A DNA stretch of 64,000 nucleotides from Zea mays (Eukaryota > Streptophyta > Magnoliopsida > Poales > Poaceae), in contig NC_050099.1 of NCBI RefSeq assembly GCF_902167145.1, positions 243,300,588 to 243,364,587 on the forward strand, written 5' to 3'. The position numbers and the translations under genes are program-made. The notes beneath the pieces are model-generated. The model did not search any database. It saw only the letters and a list, made by a program, of their open reading frames with translations, and was not told where the DNA came from. Of the stretch, positions 55,011 to 64,000 are shown piece by piece (position 1 is the first letter of the stretch; every line of letters begins with the position of its first letter).

Positions 55011-57711
55011 ACGACAAGCATGGTGGTGAGGTCGTAGACTCGTAGCTGGCCTCCCCCAGGCTTTGCGCCACAGCTCATCACGGCTGAGGTTGCCCACCTC
55101 GGCGCCGCACATGAACATGATGACGGGATGTGCCGCCAGAGGGGCATGGAACTCCATCGCATCGCAGACACTGATTAATCAAAAGAACACTGAAATAAGA
55201 CCAAAGCAAATGATATAGAAAAGAAAGCGACTAACATAACACAAACAAAAACCAACCTTGTTATTTGCAAAATAGCACCAGCACGAAAACATTTTTAAGA
55301 GCATTAATAGCAGCAATAAGCCTTGGAAATTAAAGGTGCATCACTGCTAATAAAAGCGATGGGAACAAGATTTAGAACTATGCATACACTGATTTCCTTC
55401 TTGGTTTGAAGTGCAAACACAATATCTCTCTTATCCCACCACCTTCATCATTAATCTACAAAGTTTAGTTGAACAGTTCATTCATCATATTGAATCATGA
55501 ATAATCAAAGTCTATTGATTTTGCTAACATAGGTGCAAAAAATACAAGCTTGTCGGTTGAATATCACAATTAATGAGATACATATATGATGTCATCTAAT
55601 CTAATTAAAGAAAATGCAGGGGCAAGCCTAAAGTATAGGGACTTACGGAAATATAAACCCCGGATCACCATATATGTCGACATCAGGAAATGATCCATAC
55701 TCCAGGTCCAATGATATTTGAAAAAGGTTAATAATTGACTGGCACAAAAATAGATGATTGTATAGTTGTTTGAATCCAAAGCAGACACAACATCATATCC
55801 ATTGGTCCAAAAGCATGTCACCCCTCTATTTTGAATCCATCTGAAATACCATGGAAAATGCTCCTCAGCCTACTCCCACCAAACATCTTCATCATCCGTT
55901 TGGCTCTGGGCCGCAAGCTTCTTGAGATTCCTTTCACAAGAACACAAGCATAAAAACTAAGAATTGCAGCGAGAATTGATGAACACATGATGATTGGCTA
56001 CTGATAGGTGTATGTAGTCTGTATAATACCTGACGTGCTCCAAGGACATGATCTTCCACCGGCAGGAGCTACTGTCCGTGAGGGCAGTAGTGGTCGAGCG
56101 CTCGGATAGGGGACTCCTGTGGAAATGAGTATAATAGCATGCCAGTCTTTATCCCATTTCTAACAGATCTAAATAGCTAAATAAAATTGGTTCAAAGGGT
56201 CTAATGCTAATATGCATTCATTTTTTAATATCTAATAATAATATGAATAGATGTACTATACATCGTTTTACATTAAACATACTAACTCTATATCCATATT
56301 TCAAGGGCATAAACATGCAACACGAATTTGGCCTATGAAAGTTTACAGATCGTGAATGCCAGTGCATTTAAACGATTTCAGGGCACTCAGATCTAACACA
56401 CATATTGGCATAAATATGGGAGGTAGAAGTCTGCAAAGGTGCTAACTAACCAACCTGCTGAAAGGCACAAGTGACCTGCTGAAGACTCCCGCAACAGTAA
56501 CCTACAAAAGAATGTAGCAGACATTACAACAAGCAACTGGTAATAGTTTGTGATGAGCTCATGTATAAAAAAGAGAATAAAAAAGACAGTTTCAGAATCG
56601 CTGGTGTTGTTTAGTGGCACGCACGCTTCATTCCGTCATTTGCTAACACACACTTGATCCATTCACCAAAAATATTCAGCACCAAAATCTTGAAAAGAAT
56701 CTCCACTATTCCTAAGCTATCCACATAATAAGTGTTCGATTTCTTTAAATCATTATACTTACATACACTTGTACCTATATCTGAATGAGAAATCATCATG
56801 GTCGATTAAAGTCTATTTGATTATAAATTATCACAAAAATCAGATTTACATCCCTCGTGGCTGATTTGATTTACCTCCCTCGTGGAGGATGTGGTGCCAC
56901 TCTGACGCCTGATATAGTGCCACTTCAGCTAAAACTGTTTAGGAAATAAATGGGTCACCGCCGAAAGTTTAGGAAATCCAATTTCCAGCTGAAGGAGACA
57001 AATTGAAATTACACAATAGTTAAAAAAAATTAAAGAACCAAGCTGAACATGTGTGCAGCCCTAGATGCAGGCATTTGGCTGCAAGGAAAGCCCACCTCCA
57101 CGACAACCACAAACATAGTTATTACACTGTTATTTTCAAATAGAAATTCGACTACAATTATCACAGATTTATTCAGAATAGGCAGTAGCATCCTACAATA
57201 GTTAATCGCTTGTGCCACTCATCTAGATGATTTATCGTTGTAATCATTTTTGTATGGTTAGATGGTTTACTCCATTACAAAGATGTCGGAAAAGCTGCAA
57301 GTACTCTAGCATATATTGCTAGCTACTACTTTTTTGTGCGGTGGCTAAACTTCGACATTTAAATTCGGTGAAACAACTTAATGTTGTCTCAGAATAAAAA
57401 TTAGTGAATGCTCACAACCTTCCATACGCCAATGTAGTAACAAGAACCCAATCATATATGGACCTAGAATCAACACAATTAAGCATCTACACCACTACCA
57501 GATCAGATCATACAAAGAAATGGCTCAGAATCCCCATTCCTGCCACTACAAAAACAAATAGATAGCTGCCTGGGCTTGTACTATAAATCCATATCAAACA
57601 ACATCAATAGATAGCTGCCATTCTATATTAAAACATCCCATTTCCTAGAATGGAACAAACAAAAGATGTGGTCGTGCAGTAAATGTAAGTAAAAGGGATA
57701 CCTGCTTGTTT
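55011..57711. other. Helitron interior without a recognisable gene
   Basis: Mostly AT-rich, intron-like DNA. On the minus strand 55930-55600 gives readable stretches (KKLAAQSQTDDEDVWWE, and CFWTNGYDVVSALDSNNYTI) that look like decayed exons of an unidentified protein. 56046-56115 is a short GC-rich patch. I cannot name a source gene. Confidence 0.5.
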
Positions 57712-57861
57712 ATCTCGACGCTGATGGCACATTTGGTGTTCCTGACGTGACTGGTGCGGCCATGGTAGAACTTGTGCGGCATCCCCTTGTGGACGGTGTT
57801 GTTCACCTTGACGTCGACGTAATCGATGATCTTGTAGGTTCGAGAGGAGACCGACGAATTA
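57712..57861 (-). pseudogene. Captured exon of 60S ribosomal protein L21
   Basis: The minus strand encodes [20 protein letters not shown] then [10 protein letters not shown] and AISVEINKQ, ending at a GTATCC donor. This is the central exon of RPL21, where plants have [31 protein letters not shown] and RAIGVEINKQ. One codon is missing after GRT and several conserved residues are changed. The flanking exons are absent. It is sense relative to the Helitron. Confidence 0.85.
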
Positions 57862-58327
57862 TTCCATTTATTTTAAGGAGGTTCTTCATCTTAAAAACTG
57901 ATTGAGAGAACATTCATAAAAGAAGACAATTAAAATATATATAGCATTTAATATATACTGAAATCTGCATATATAGTGGCAGCAAAATGTTGTTCTGCAT
58001 TCCACAGGATGGTTAAGATTCCAAATGAACAGATGACTGCATAAGCTGATGGATGGGTGGTGAACAATTGCCCATCAGTGTCAAAACCAGAAACCAGCTA
58101 AGAATTACCTGACCAATTAAACCTCGATCTAACACACAATTTTGGCTAATCCTTGTTCTAATTATCTATCCAACATTCCAGATTAAAACAATCAAACCTC
58201 GATCATGCACCATCTCACCAGATCAACGAACCAGGCTTAGCAAACACAGATCTAGACAAGCACCATCACATATAGCCAGATCCCTACATAGATCACAAAG
58301 CCAAGCCCTAATTCACGGCCGCCGGAG
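57862..58327. other. Helitron interior between RPL21 and RPT2 pieces
   Basis: No gene is recognised. The last about 70 bases before 58328 may be the 5' untranslated leader of the captured RPT2 gene. ACCTCGAT occurs twice (58119 and 58197). Confidence 0.45.
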
Positions 58328-58462
58328 ATGGGAAAAGGTTCTCCCAGCGGGATGGGCAAGCAGCCCGGCCTCCCGAGCGACCGCAAACAGTGAGACGAGA
58401 AGAAAGAGAAGAAATATGAACCGTCACGCGCTGCACTGCCGAGGACACCTGTGGGCGGGGAT
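58328..58462 (+). pseudogene. Captured N-terminus of 26S proteasome subunit RPT2
   Basis: On the plus strand, antisense to the Helitron, the frame starts MGKGSPSGMGKQPGLPSDRK, then a TGA (58391-58393), then DEKKEKKYEPSRAALPRTPV. Plant RPT2 (regulatory subunit 4) begins MGQG, GGMGKQGG, GDRKP, DKKEKKFEP in the same order, including the myristoylation-type MG start. Similarity ends near 58460, and the AAA ATPase domain is absent. Confidence 0.65.
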
Positions 58463-58518
58463 GGCGTGACAGCGGGGGGGTGCGGCGGTGTGCCGAGTAC
58501 GGGACGGGGGAGGGGCAT

Positions 58519-59825
58519 TGAAAGGGAAATGTGCCCTTGGGCCATTTCTAAGTATTTTGGTGATTTAGTGTCCAACACAAGTGCCTAAGTGTAAAAAGGT
58601 GGACAAAGTACAAATCAAGAATAAAGGTATGTTTCTCAGACTTAGTACATTGTTTTATGGACTAATATATTGTGTCTAAGTGCTAGAAACAGGAAAAATC
58701 CAATTGAAAATGCCTTGGCTCGAGCAGCCAAGAATCTGCTCAGTCTGGGAGCACCGGACTGTCCGGTGGTGCACCGGACTGTCCGGTGCGCCAGGCTGGC
58801 TCGAGCAAAGTGGCTGCTCTCGGGACTTCGACGGCGGTGTACGGCTATAATTCACCGGACTGTCCGGTGGTGCACCGGACTGTCCGGTGGGCCGTTCACA
58901 GGCGAACTCGTCGCTCTCGGGAATTCATCAACGGCATACGGCTATAATTCACCGGACTGTCCTGTGAGCCAACGGTCGGCCGGGTCAACGGTCGACCGCG
59001 CGATCTGCGCGGGACACGTGGCCGAGCCAACGGCTAGAAGGGGGCACCGGACTGTCCGGTGCGCCAACGACTCTCAGGCTGCCAACGGTCGACTGCGCCA
59101 TATTTGGAAGGAAATCGGGCACCGAACACTGTCCGGTGTGCACCGGACTGTCCGGTGCTCCAGTCGACAGAAGGCAAGATCAGCCTTCCTAGATTGCTCT
59201 CAACGGCTCCTAGCTGCCTTAGGGCTATAAAAGGGACCCATAGGCGCATGGAGGAGCACACCAAGCATTCCTACAACATTCCTAAGCACCAAGACATCAA
59301 TTCCGCGCCTTTTATTCTTTGCGATAGCAATTAGAGCTCTAGTTGAGTAGTGAACTCATTGAGTTGTGTTGTGAGCTCTCATTGCGACTTGTGTGCGTGG
59401 TGTTGCTGTGATTTCTTGTCTTGAGTGTGTTGCTAATCCCTCCCTTGCTCCGTGTTTCTTTGTGAATTTCAAGTGTAAGGGCGAGAGGCTCCAAGTTGTG
59501 GAGATTCCTCGCAAACGGGATTGAGAAAAAGCAAGCAAAACACCGTGGTATTCAAGTGGGTCTTTGGACCGCTTGAGAGGGGTTGATTGCAACCCTCGTC
59601 CGTTGGGACGCCACAATGTGGAGTAGGCAAGCGTTGGTCTTGGCCGAACCACGGGATAACCACCGTGCCATCTCTGTGATTGATCTTGTTGGTTATTGTG
59701 TTTTGTTGAAGATTCCTCTCTAGCCACTTGGCAGTTATTGTGCTAACACTTAACCAAGTTTTTTGTGGCCTAAGTTTTAAGTGTTACAGGATGACCTATT
59801 CACCCCCCCCCTCTAGGTGCTCTCA
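58519..59825 (+). repeat. Solo LTR of the Copia-2 family inside Helitron-1
   Basis: 1307 bp, starting TGAAAGGGAAATGTGCCC and ending GGTGCTCTCA. GGCAT flanks it (58514-58518 and 59826-59830). It has the palindromic array (about 58750-59160) and TATA box (about 59224). No primer site, gag or polypurine tract adjoins it, so it results from recombination between two LTRs of one element. It is clearly diverged from the Copia-2 LTRs and so older. Confidence 0.95.
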
Positions 59826-59830
59826 GGCAT

Positions 59831-60285
59831 GCGTAGGTGGGGAGGAGCTCGGGGCGATGGAGTCATCGATGCACGGGCAGGCGCGGGCTGGGGCCATGGG
59901 GCGTCACGGGGTGTGGACGCCCTCGAGGACTTGGGGACTGCCGGAGGAGTGGGGGCGGGGTCGCTGGAGCGAGATTGCCGGCGGCGCGAGGGTCACGGAG
60001 GCTGGGGGCGTGCGTAGAGGTGGAGCCACGGTGTAGGATGCAGATGCGAGATTTGGGGGCGCGGACGCACGGGTGGAGGCCGGAGGCGCCAGAGCGGGGC
60101 ACGGCGGATCCGAGGATGGCGGGGTCCAGGGCTCCACCGAGGATGGCGGGGTCCAGGGCGGGTGGATCCGAGGATGCCGGAGGCGCTAGGGCGGGCGGTG
60201 GGCAGGGGCCGCGGGCGTTGATGGCGCCGAGGCAGAACAGGGCGCCTGTGGACGCCTACAATAGGGACTTAAGGAGTAGTAGAGA
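59831..60285 (-). other. 5' terminal segment of Helitron-1, GC-rich
   Basis: The last 15 bases on the minus strand are the conserved 5' end. The rest is GC-rich with direct repeats of GAGGATGGCGGGGTCCAGGG (near 60110 and 60140). ORFs on both strands are glycine-, arginine- or proline-rich without a domain. It could be a captured 5' leader or promoter of a gene; no source is recognised. Confidence 0.55.
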
Positions 60286-60613
60286 TATGTTTCCCCCCAA
60301 ATGTAATGCAGAAATAGTTTTTTTTGAAAAATGTTAAATCTAATACTGTAGATATTAGATTTGTATTATGAATAATAAAATAGTTTACTTGATATAAACA
60401 AACAATAAAATAATCCAAAAAGGATTAGAAAAAAGAAGATAAATAGCAAACAAAATTCGGAAAGAAAACGAACATTGAGCTCCAAAATTTCAGCACTCAT
60501 CCGCCTCGTGAAAGGCAGAGCACGCGCAAAAGCCACCACCGCGTCGTCGTCTCCAAGCAAGCGAAGAGCGCCTCCCCTCCCCCTCGAGATCTTCTCTCCC
60601 TCCCCGCGCCGCT
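60286..60613 (+). promoter_or_regulatory. Upstream region and leader of SEC61 gamma
   Basis: Between the Helitron terminus and the ATG only 328 bp remain. The first part is AT-rich, and 60480-60613 is C-rich and looks like the transcribed leader. No convincing TATA box was found, as is common for housekeeping genes. Anything further upstream in the promoter is now the Helitron. Confidence 0.4.
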
Positions 60614-60932
60614 ATGGACGCTGTTGACTCGGTGGTCGACCCGCTCCGCGAGTTCGCCAAGGACAGCATCCGCCTCGTCAAGCGCTGCCACAAGCCCGAC
60701 CGCAAGGGTAACTGCTAAGTGCTAAACCCCAGATACCCCCCTGCCCCCGTATGTTGCTGGCTGGCTCCGAGATCGGACCGGATCTGACGGGCCGCGCTTC
60801 GGTTCGATTCGCGCAGAGTTCACCAAGGTCGCCGCGCGCACTGCGATCGGCTTCATCGTCATGGGATTCGTCGGCTTCTTTGTCAAGCTCATCTTCATCC
60901 CCATCAACAACATCATCGTCGGCTCCGGCTGA
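60614..60932 (+). CDS. SEC61G: SEC61 gamma subunit of the ER protein translocon
   Basis: Two coding exons (60614-60707 and 60817-60932) join in phase 1 through a GTAACT donor and GCGCAG acceptor and give 69 residues, the normal plant length. The protein has a conserved cytosolic amphipathic helix ([20 protein letters not shown]), the [12 protein letters not shown] hinge and one C-terminal transmembrane helix (about residues 40-62, [19 protein letters not shown]). It clamps the SEC61 alpha pore in the ER membrane. No defect is seen. The start is the only ATG before the conserved region. The gene appears functional and is expected to be constitutively expressed. Confidence 0.96.
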
Positions 60933-60946
60933 TCCATGCCCCTCAG

Positions 60947-61989
60947 GTATACTTTCCAGCCACGTCTCTCCCCCTGCCCTGGCGTCCACTGGACGTGCGC
61001 AATTCGGTAGATCTCTTGGATCGAACCGCATGCTTAGGATAAAATTCGTTACTGTTACATCTTGGTGTGTAAACTGTTCTGCCGTGATTGGTTTTGTGTG
61101 GGACACTGGATGTGCGCAATTCAGTAGATCTCTTGGATCGATCCACATGCTTAGATAATTCGTTACTACTGTTACATCTTGTTGTGTAAAAAATTGCTCT
61201 GCCGAGATTGGGTTGTGTGGGACTGTGAGGATTTTGGTTAGGTGGTTGGAGATTAGCTGGGCGGGAATTCAGCGTAGGTTTTTAGCTGTTGTATTTAATA
61301 CTACAGTGACTAATAGCAGTGTGTTTGGTGTTTAGCTGTTGTCTTTAATAGACAGTGGCTATGAGAAATGCACAGTGACTAGTCTTGGTTTCTATTAAAT
61401 CACCTGGGTTGGACTAAGCTAGAATATGAACTTACGAGTTACGATGATAGAGATAGACAATGAAAATATAGATATATTTTCGCAAATAGCACTTGATCTG
61501 AACATGGAATATGATAGTCAAGCCTTTAACTACTGACATCTGTAACCTCCCATTGTAAACCAATATGGTACATTGCTAGTATTGCATAATGTCCCCCGAA
61601 TGACCTTGCGTTGTGTATTTCCCAAATGCTGGATTTTTTTATGGATTTTACTGAGATTACCAAGTTCTTTTTTTTTCAATCCGCTGATGCTCCGTGTTTT
61701 CTGGAGTTCGATGCTTCCTTCTATTCCCTCCTCCCAAGTCCGAACGAGTGTAAGTATGTAACAAAACGATGCTGGGTTTATGTACAGTGTAATCATGGTC
61801 TCGGTTAACTATTTTGCCATGAAAAAAAAATGGATGTGTTCTGTGAACTGATCGACACCATTATCAGCTGAAACTTGCAGCCCCAAATTTCTATTCCACG
61901 ACCGACCTTTAGATGAGCAATCTCATGTTCCGTTCTGTGACCTGATTGACACCATTGTTATTTCTAACGCTGTTTTCTTGGCTTTGCAG
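60947..61989 (+). other. Probable intron in the 3' untranslated region of SEC61 gamma
   Basis: CCCTCAG then GTATAC at 60947 forms a donor 14 bp after the stop codon, and TTTGCAG at 61989 a good acceptor, with a T-rich tract before it. The downstream exon from 61990 continues to about 62150. The intron holds a tandem duplication (60990-61220) and T-rich DNA. The assignment rests on splice-site quality only. Confidence 0.5.
60990..61220 (+). repeat. Diverged tandem duplication of about 115 bp
   Basis: The block starting GTGCGCAATTCGGTAGATC near 60993 returns starting GTGCGCAATTCAGTAGATC near 61110. Both continue through CTCTTGGATCGA, CATGCTTAG, TTACATCTTG and TGTGTGGGAC. Differences are single bases and short indels, so the duplication is not very recent. 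It is non-coding. Confidence 0.85.
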
Positions 61990-62153
61990 GAGTGGACAAT
62001 GGCGTCTCCGCCTTGGAGGCGCAGCTCTGGCATCCGGAAAGCAGTTTGTTTAGGTGAAGGACGAGTCCCGTGGTAGACCTGTAACTCTTGGTTGGGTCTT
62101 TCTCGATTGCTTTCTAGTGCGGCATGGACGCATCGTTCATAATTCCCCTTTTA

Positions 62154-62281
62154 GGGCTTGTTCGGTTACATCAATCCAGAAGGGTATTGGAGGGGTTTAA
62201 TTTCCCTTCTAGTCATTTTTGATTATGAGAGAATTTAATCTCCTCCGATCCCCTTCTGAATTGGTGTAACCGAACATGCCC
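62154..62281. mobile_element. MITE (128 bp) with GGGCTTGTTCGGTTA ends
   Basis: Terminal inverted repeats of 15 bp (62154-62168 and 62267-62281) differ at one position. TTA flanks both sides (62151-62153 and 62282-62284). It is short, without an ORF, and consistent with a PIF/Harbinger-type MITE. It lies between the convergent SEC61 gamma and VID27-like genes. Confidence 0.82.
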
Positions 62282-62284
62282 TTA

Positions 62285-62749
62285 TTGGTGCACCATACGC
62301 CTGCTAGAGTGGACGTGACCACAATCATAACACCTATACCTAGCACTACAGAAGACCATGATGGCCTACTGTCGAATAAACTCGTCCGAAAGGGTAGAGC
62401 AACACCTTTTCGACCACCATCGTAGTCTGACATAATCCATAGTTAACAATTATTTTAATCAAACAACTTTCAGCTTTCTTACAACCATTAGCCACTTCCT
62501 CACAGCTAAATCAGATTGTTCAGCAATATGTAGCTAACCCAACAGACACTACCATCCCCTCTTCAACGTTGCGTATCGACTCAACACAGCAAATCACTAA
62601 TTAATTTGAACCAACTTAGAAGGCAATGGAACAGGCAACCGTCGCACAAACAATTGCTTAACAAAATGTTACCAGATCACCGGAGGCCGAGGAGCCAAGG
62701 GGAACGCGTCGGCCGGCAGCGAAGTTGCGGGGCGGAGCAAGGAGGCTAG
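62285..62749. other. Intergenic space between two convergent genes
   Basis: No ORF of note. The stretch should contain the 3' untranslated region of the VID27-like gene on the minus strand. The AT content is moderate and no repeat is seen. Confidence 0.5.
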
Positions 62750-63031
62750 TTAGTGCCTGCTGGATATGCTGAAGGAGGTGACCTTCATGGGCGTGGCCAC
62801 CACCAGTGGAGCCTCCGGGGAGTCGCTGACCGAGTACTTGTCGTGCATGAAGCGGCTGGCCACGATGGACTCGTCCTTGGGGATCACCTTGTAGCAATAG
62901 CAGCTCTTCAGCCCCTCCTGGTACTGGTAGCACTCGTGGTGGCTGTTCTTCACCTGCAGGAAGTTCCACACCACGCTGTACTTCCCCACCGTCGCCACTA
63001 GATGCCGCTCCTGCTTCCCGTTCTCCGTCAC
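62750..63031 (-). CDS. Last coding exon of a VID27/CYPRO4-like protein (partial)
   Basis: The minus-strand exon begins after a TTGCGCAG acceptor (63032) and encodes 93 residues to a TAG stop: [20 protein letters not shown], then [61 protein letters not shown]. This is the C-terminal end of the VID27-like beta-propeller proteins (CYPRO4 in plants), and the frame is intact. The rest of the gene must lie to the right, beyond the window or in an unseen exon. The cellular role of plant members is poorly known; the yeast relative is linked to vacuole import and degradation. Confidence 0.88.
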   Translation of the reverse strand: MTENGKQERHLVATVGKYSVVWNFLQVKNSHHECYQYQEGLKSCYCYKVIPKDESIVASRFMHDKYSVSDSPEAPLVVATPMKVTSFSISSRH

Positions 63032-63856
63032 CTGCGCAACAATCATTGGACGAGAGCTCAAATGCCAACAAATGCACATGTCCGCTCATGCTGGGTGGTG
63101 GGTAACTGGTTTTTTTTTTGTTAAATCAGAGAACAGAGTTTGGGGTGTTTCTAGCTGCCGGAAATACATTAACCATTTGAGATCGCAGGGCTGATCCAAG
63201 ATGTGCTAGATGTTTCGTTAGCATAGGTTTTCTAGTTTATCTGAGAACCACGAACATTAAAGTTCACAGCGTATCAGTAGTTCAAAACAGAAACAGCTCA
63301 AACAATATGCACCACTGAACCGCATCCAAATGGTACAAAGAAGCATAGAAGGTGGCTCTTAACAATACATGCATCACGTGCATGTGCGGGATATCAGCGT
63401 CAAATCTGGATGGTGGGTCCTAGGTGCTCAGGCGATAAACTCAATTTTAAGATTTTAAGAAATGAAGTATTTAGAAACACCATCAATGAAAAGGTAGATA
63501 AATTTGTGGTGGATACATGGCTCTGCTAGTTTGATAATGGCCATCGAAATGATTCTAGAATCAAAACTGAATTGAATGCCTTGAGCGGTATTATACAACA
63601 TAACACTGTTTTTCTAGCATGATCTTTCATGACAACTGAAAGTAAGTTAACATCTGTGGAACTTAAGAAGCAACACTCCTTAGCAGTAACAGACATGCAT
63701 CAGTCATGGCATCCTAGAGTAATCAAAGTTTAACATCAACAAACGAACAGCAGTATGGCACACAACTGTAAAACTGCAGAAGACATGTATTCAAATCAAG
63801 GATGTAATTAAATTAAACAGGGGAAAAGACGGAACATTGTAAGCCAAGCCACATAA
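63032..63856 (-). other. Probable intron of the VID27-like gene
   Basis: No second exon was recognised up to the window end. The stretch is AT-rich with ordinary composition. If it is intron, it is at least 0.97 kb long and includes the MITE at 63857-63993. Confidence 0.45.
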
Positions 63857-63993
63857 GGGCTTGTTCGGTTAGCTCTCAATCCATGTGGATTGAGCGGGAT
63901 TGGATGGGTTTGAATCCCAAACAGCTCAAACTTCTTCACAATTTTTTCCAATCCCATCCAATCCATGTGTATTGGGAATAACCGAACAAGCCC
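63857..63993. mobile_element. MITE (137 bp), relative of the one at 62154
   Basis: Perfect terminal inverted repeats GGGCTTGTTCGGTTA (63857-63871 and 63979-63993) lie between TAA duplications (63854-63856 and 63994-63996). The inside carries ATCCATGTG and CAATCC words in opposite orientation near the two ends. Same terminal sequence as the MITE 1.6 kb away, but a different interior. Confidence 0.88.
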
Positions 63994-64000
63994 TAACAGG

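Larger units (their letters stand above)
41768..60285 (-). mobile_element. Helitron-1: non-autonomous, gene-fragment-carrying, with two nested insertions
   Basis: On the minus strand the 5' end (60285) reads TCTCTACTACTCCTT, matching the maize Helitron start TCTMTAYTAMYHNW at every position. The 3' end (41768) reads CCGTCGCATCGCATGGG then TACATACCTAG, 26 of 28 positions of the known maize 3' end by eye. The flanks are A and T as required (T at 60286 and A at 41767 on plus). Total 18.5 kb, of which Copia-4 and the solo LTR account for 10.7 kb, leaving about 7.8 kb. No replicase or helicase is seen. It carries fragments of UBP, BSL, HOP, RPL21 and RPT2 genes, two of them antisense. Confidence 0.88.

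Noticed and set aside
41768..60285. An autonomous Helitron replicase
   Set aside because: No Rep HUH motif or helicase motif is visible in any frame of the Helitron part.
59817..60337. Glycine/arginine-rich ORFs near the Helitron 5' end
   Set aside because: Several overlapping frames on both strands in GC-rich DNA, crossing the Helitron terminus and the solo LTR border.
60286..64000. tRNA, rRNA or snoRNA genes in the gene islands
   Set aside because: No cloverleaf, A/B box pair or C/D box pair was convincing by eye; the only tRNA-like signals are retrotransposon primer sites.

Overview
The window looks like nuclear DNA of a grass, most likely maize or a close relative. Five lines of evidence support this: densely nested LTR retrotransposons dominated by Sirevirus-type Copia elements; the palindrome CACCGGAC(A/T)GTCCGGTG repeated in their LTRs; a long-LTR Del/Tekay-type Gypsy chromovirus; a maize-type Helitron carrying pieces of several genes; and short gene islands between them. 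The species call is inference. Family names (Opie, Ji and similar) are not assigned because no search could be run.

Layout. Positions 1-36792 are one nested block. The outermost visible unit is a reverse-strand Copia element, Copia-3 (25685-36792 visible: 5' LTR, gag, broken pol, env-like ORF). LTR-A, a reverse-strand Copia LTR (3267-3503 plus 24925-25684), lies inside Copia-3 near its 3' end. Two things interrupt LTR-A: the end of another reverse LTR, LTR-B (3147-3266), which was itself hit by forward Copia-1 (1-3146), and the chromovirus Gypsy-1 (3504-24919, target duplication GAGAG). Gypsy-1 in turn carries Copia-2 (7184-16133, target duplication AGGAT) inside an extra ORF that precedes gag.

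Positions 36798-41767 form a small gene island: a TTA-flanked MITE, a decayed CKI1-type histidine kinase, and an intact intronless GLUTAMINE DUMPER-like gene on the minus strand.

Positions 41768-60285 are the most interesting part: a non-autonomous Helitron in reverse orientation with both termini recognisable. It carries fragments of at least five unrelated genes: a UBP-type deubiquitinase, a BSL kelch phosphatase, HOP/STI1, ribosomal protein L21 and the proteasome ATPase RPT2, with a possible sixth. A complete, apparently intact Copia element, Copia-4 (43810-53196, target duplication GAAAG), sits in a captured BSL intron. A solo LTR (58519-59825, target duplication GGCAT) sits near the Helitron 5' end.

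Positions 60286-64000 are a conserved gene island: an intact SEC61 gamma gene on the plus strand whose ATG is 328 bp from the Helitron terminus, and, convergent with it, the last coding exon of a VID27/CYPRO4-like gene. Two related MITEs with TTA/TAA duplications lie here.

The host genes encode a membrane regulator of amino-acid export (GDU), an ER translocon subunit (SEC61 gamma) and a VID27-like protein. They do not form a functional cluster. The window is mainly a record of successive insertions whose order can be read from matching target-site duplications.
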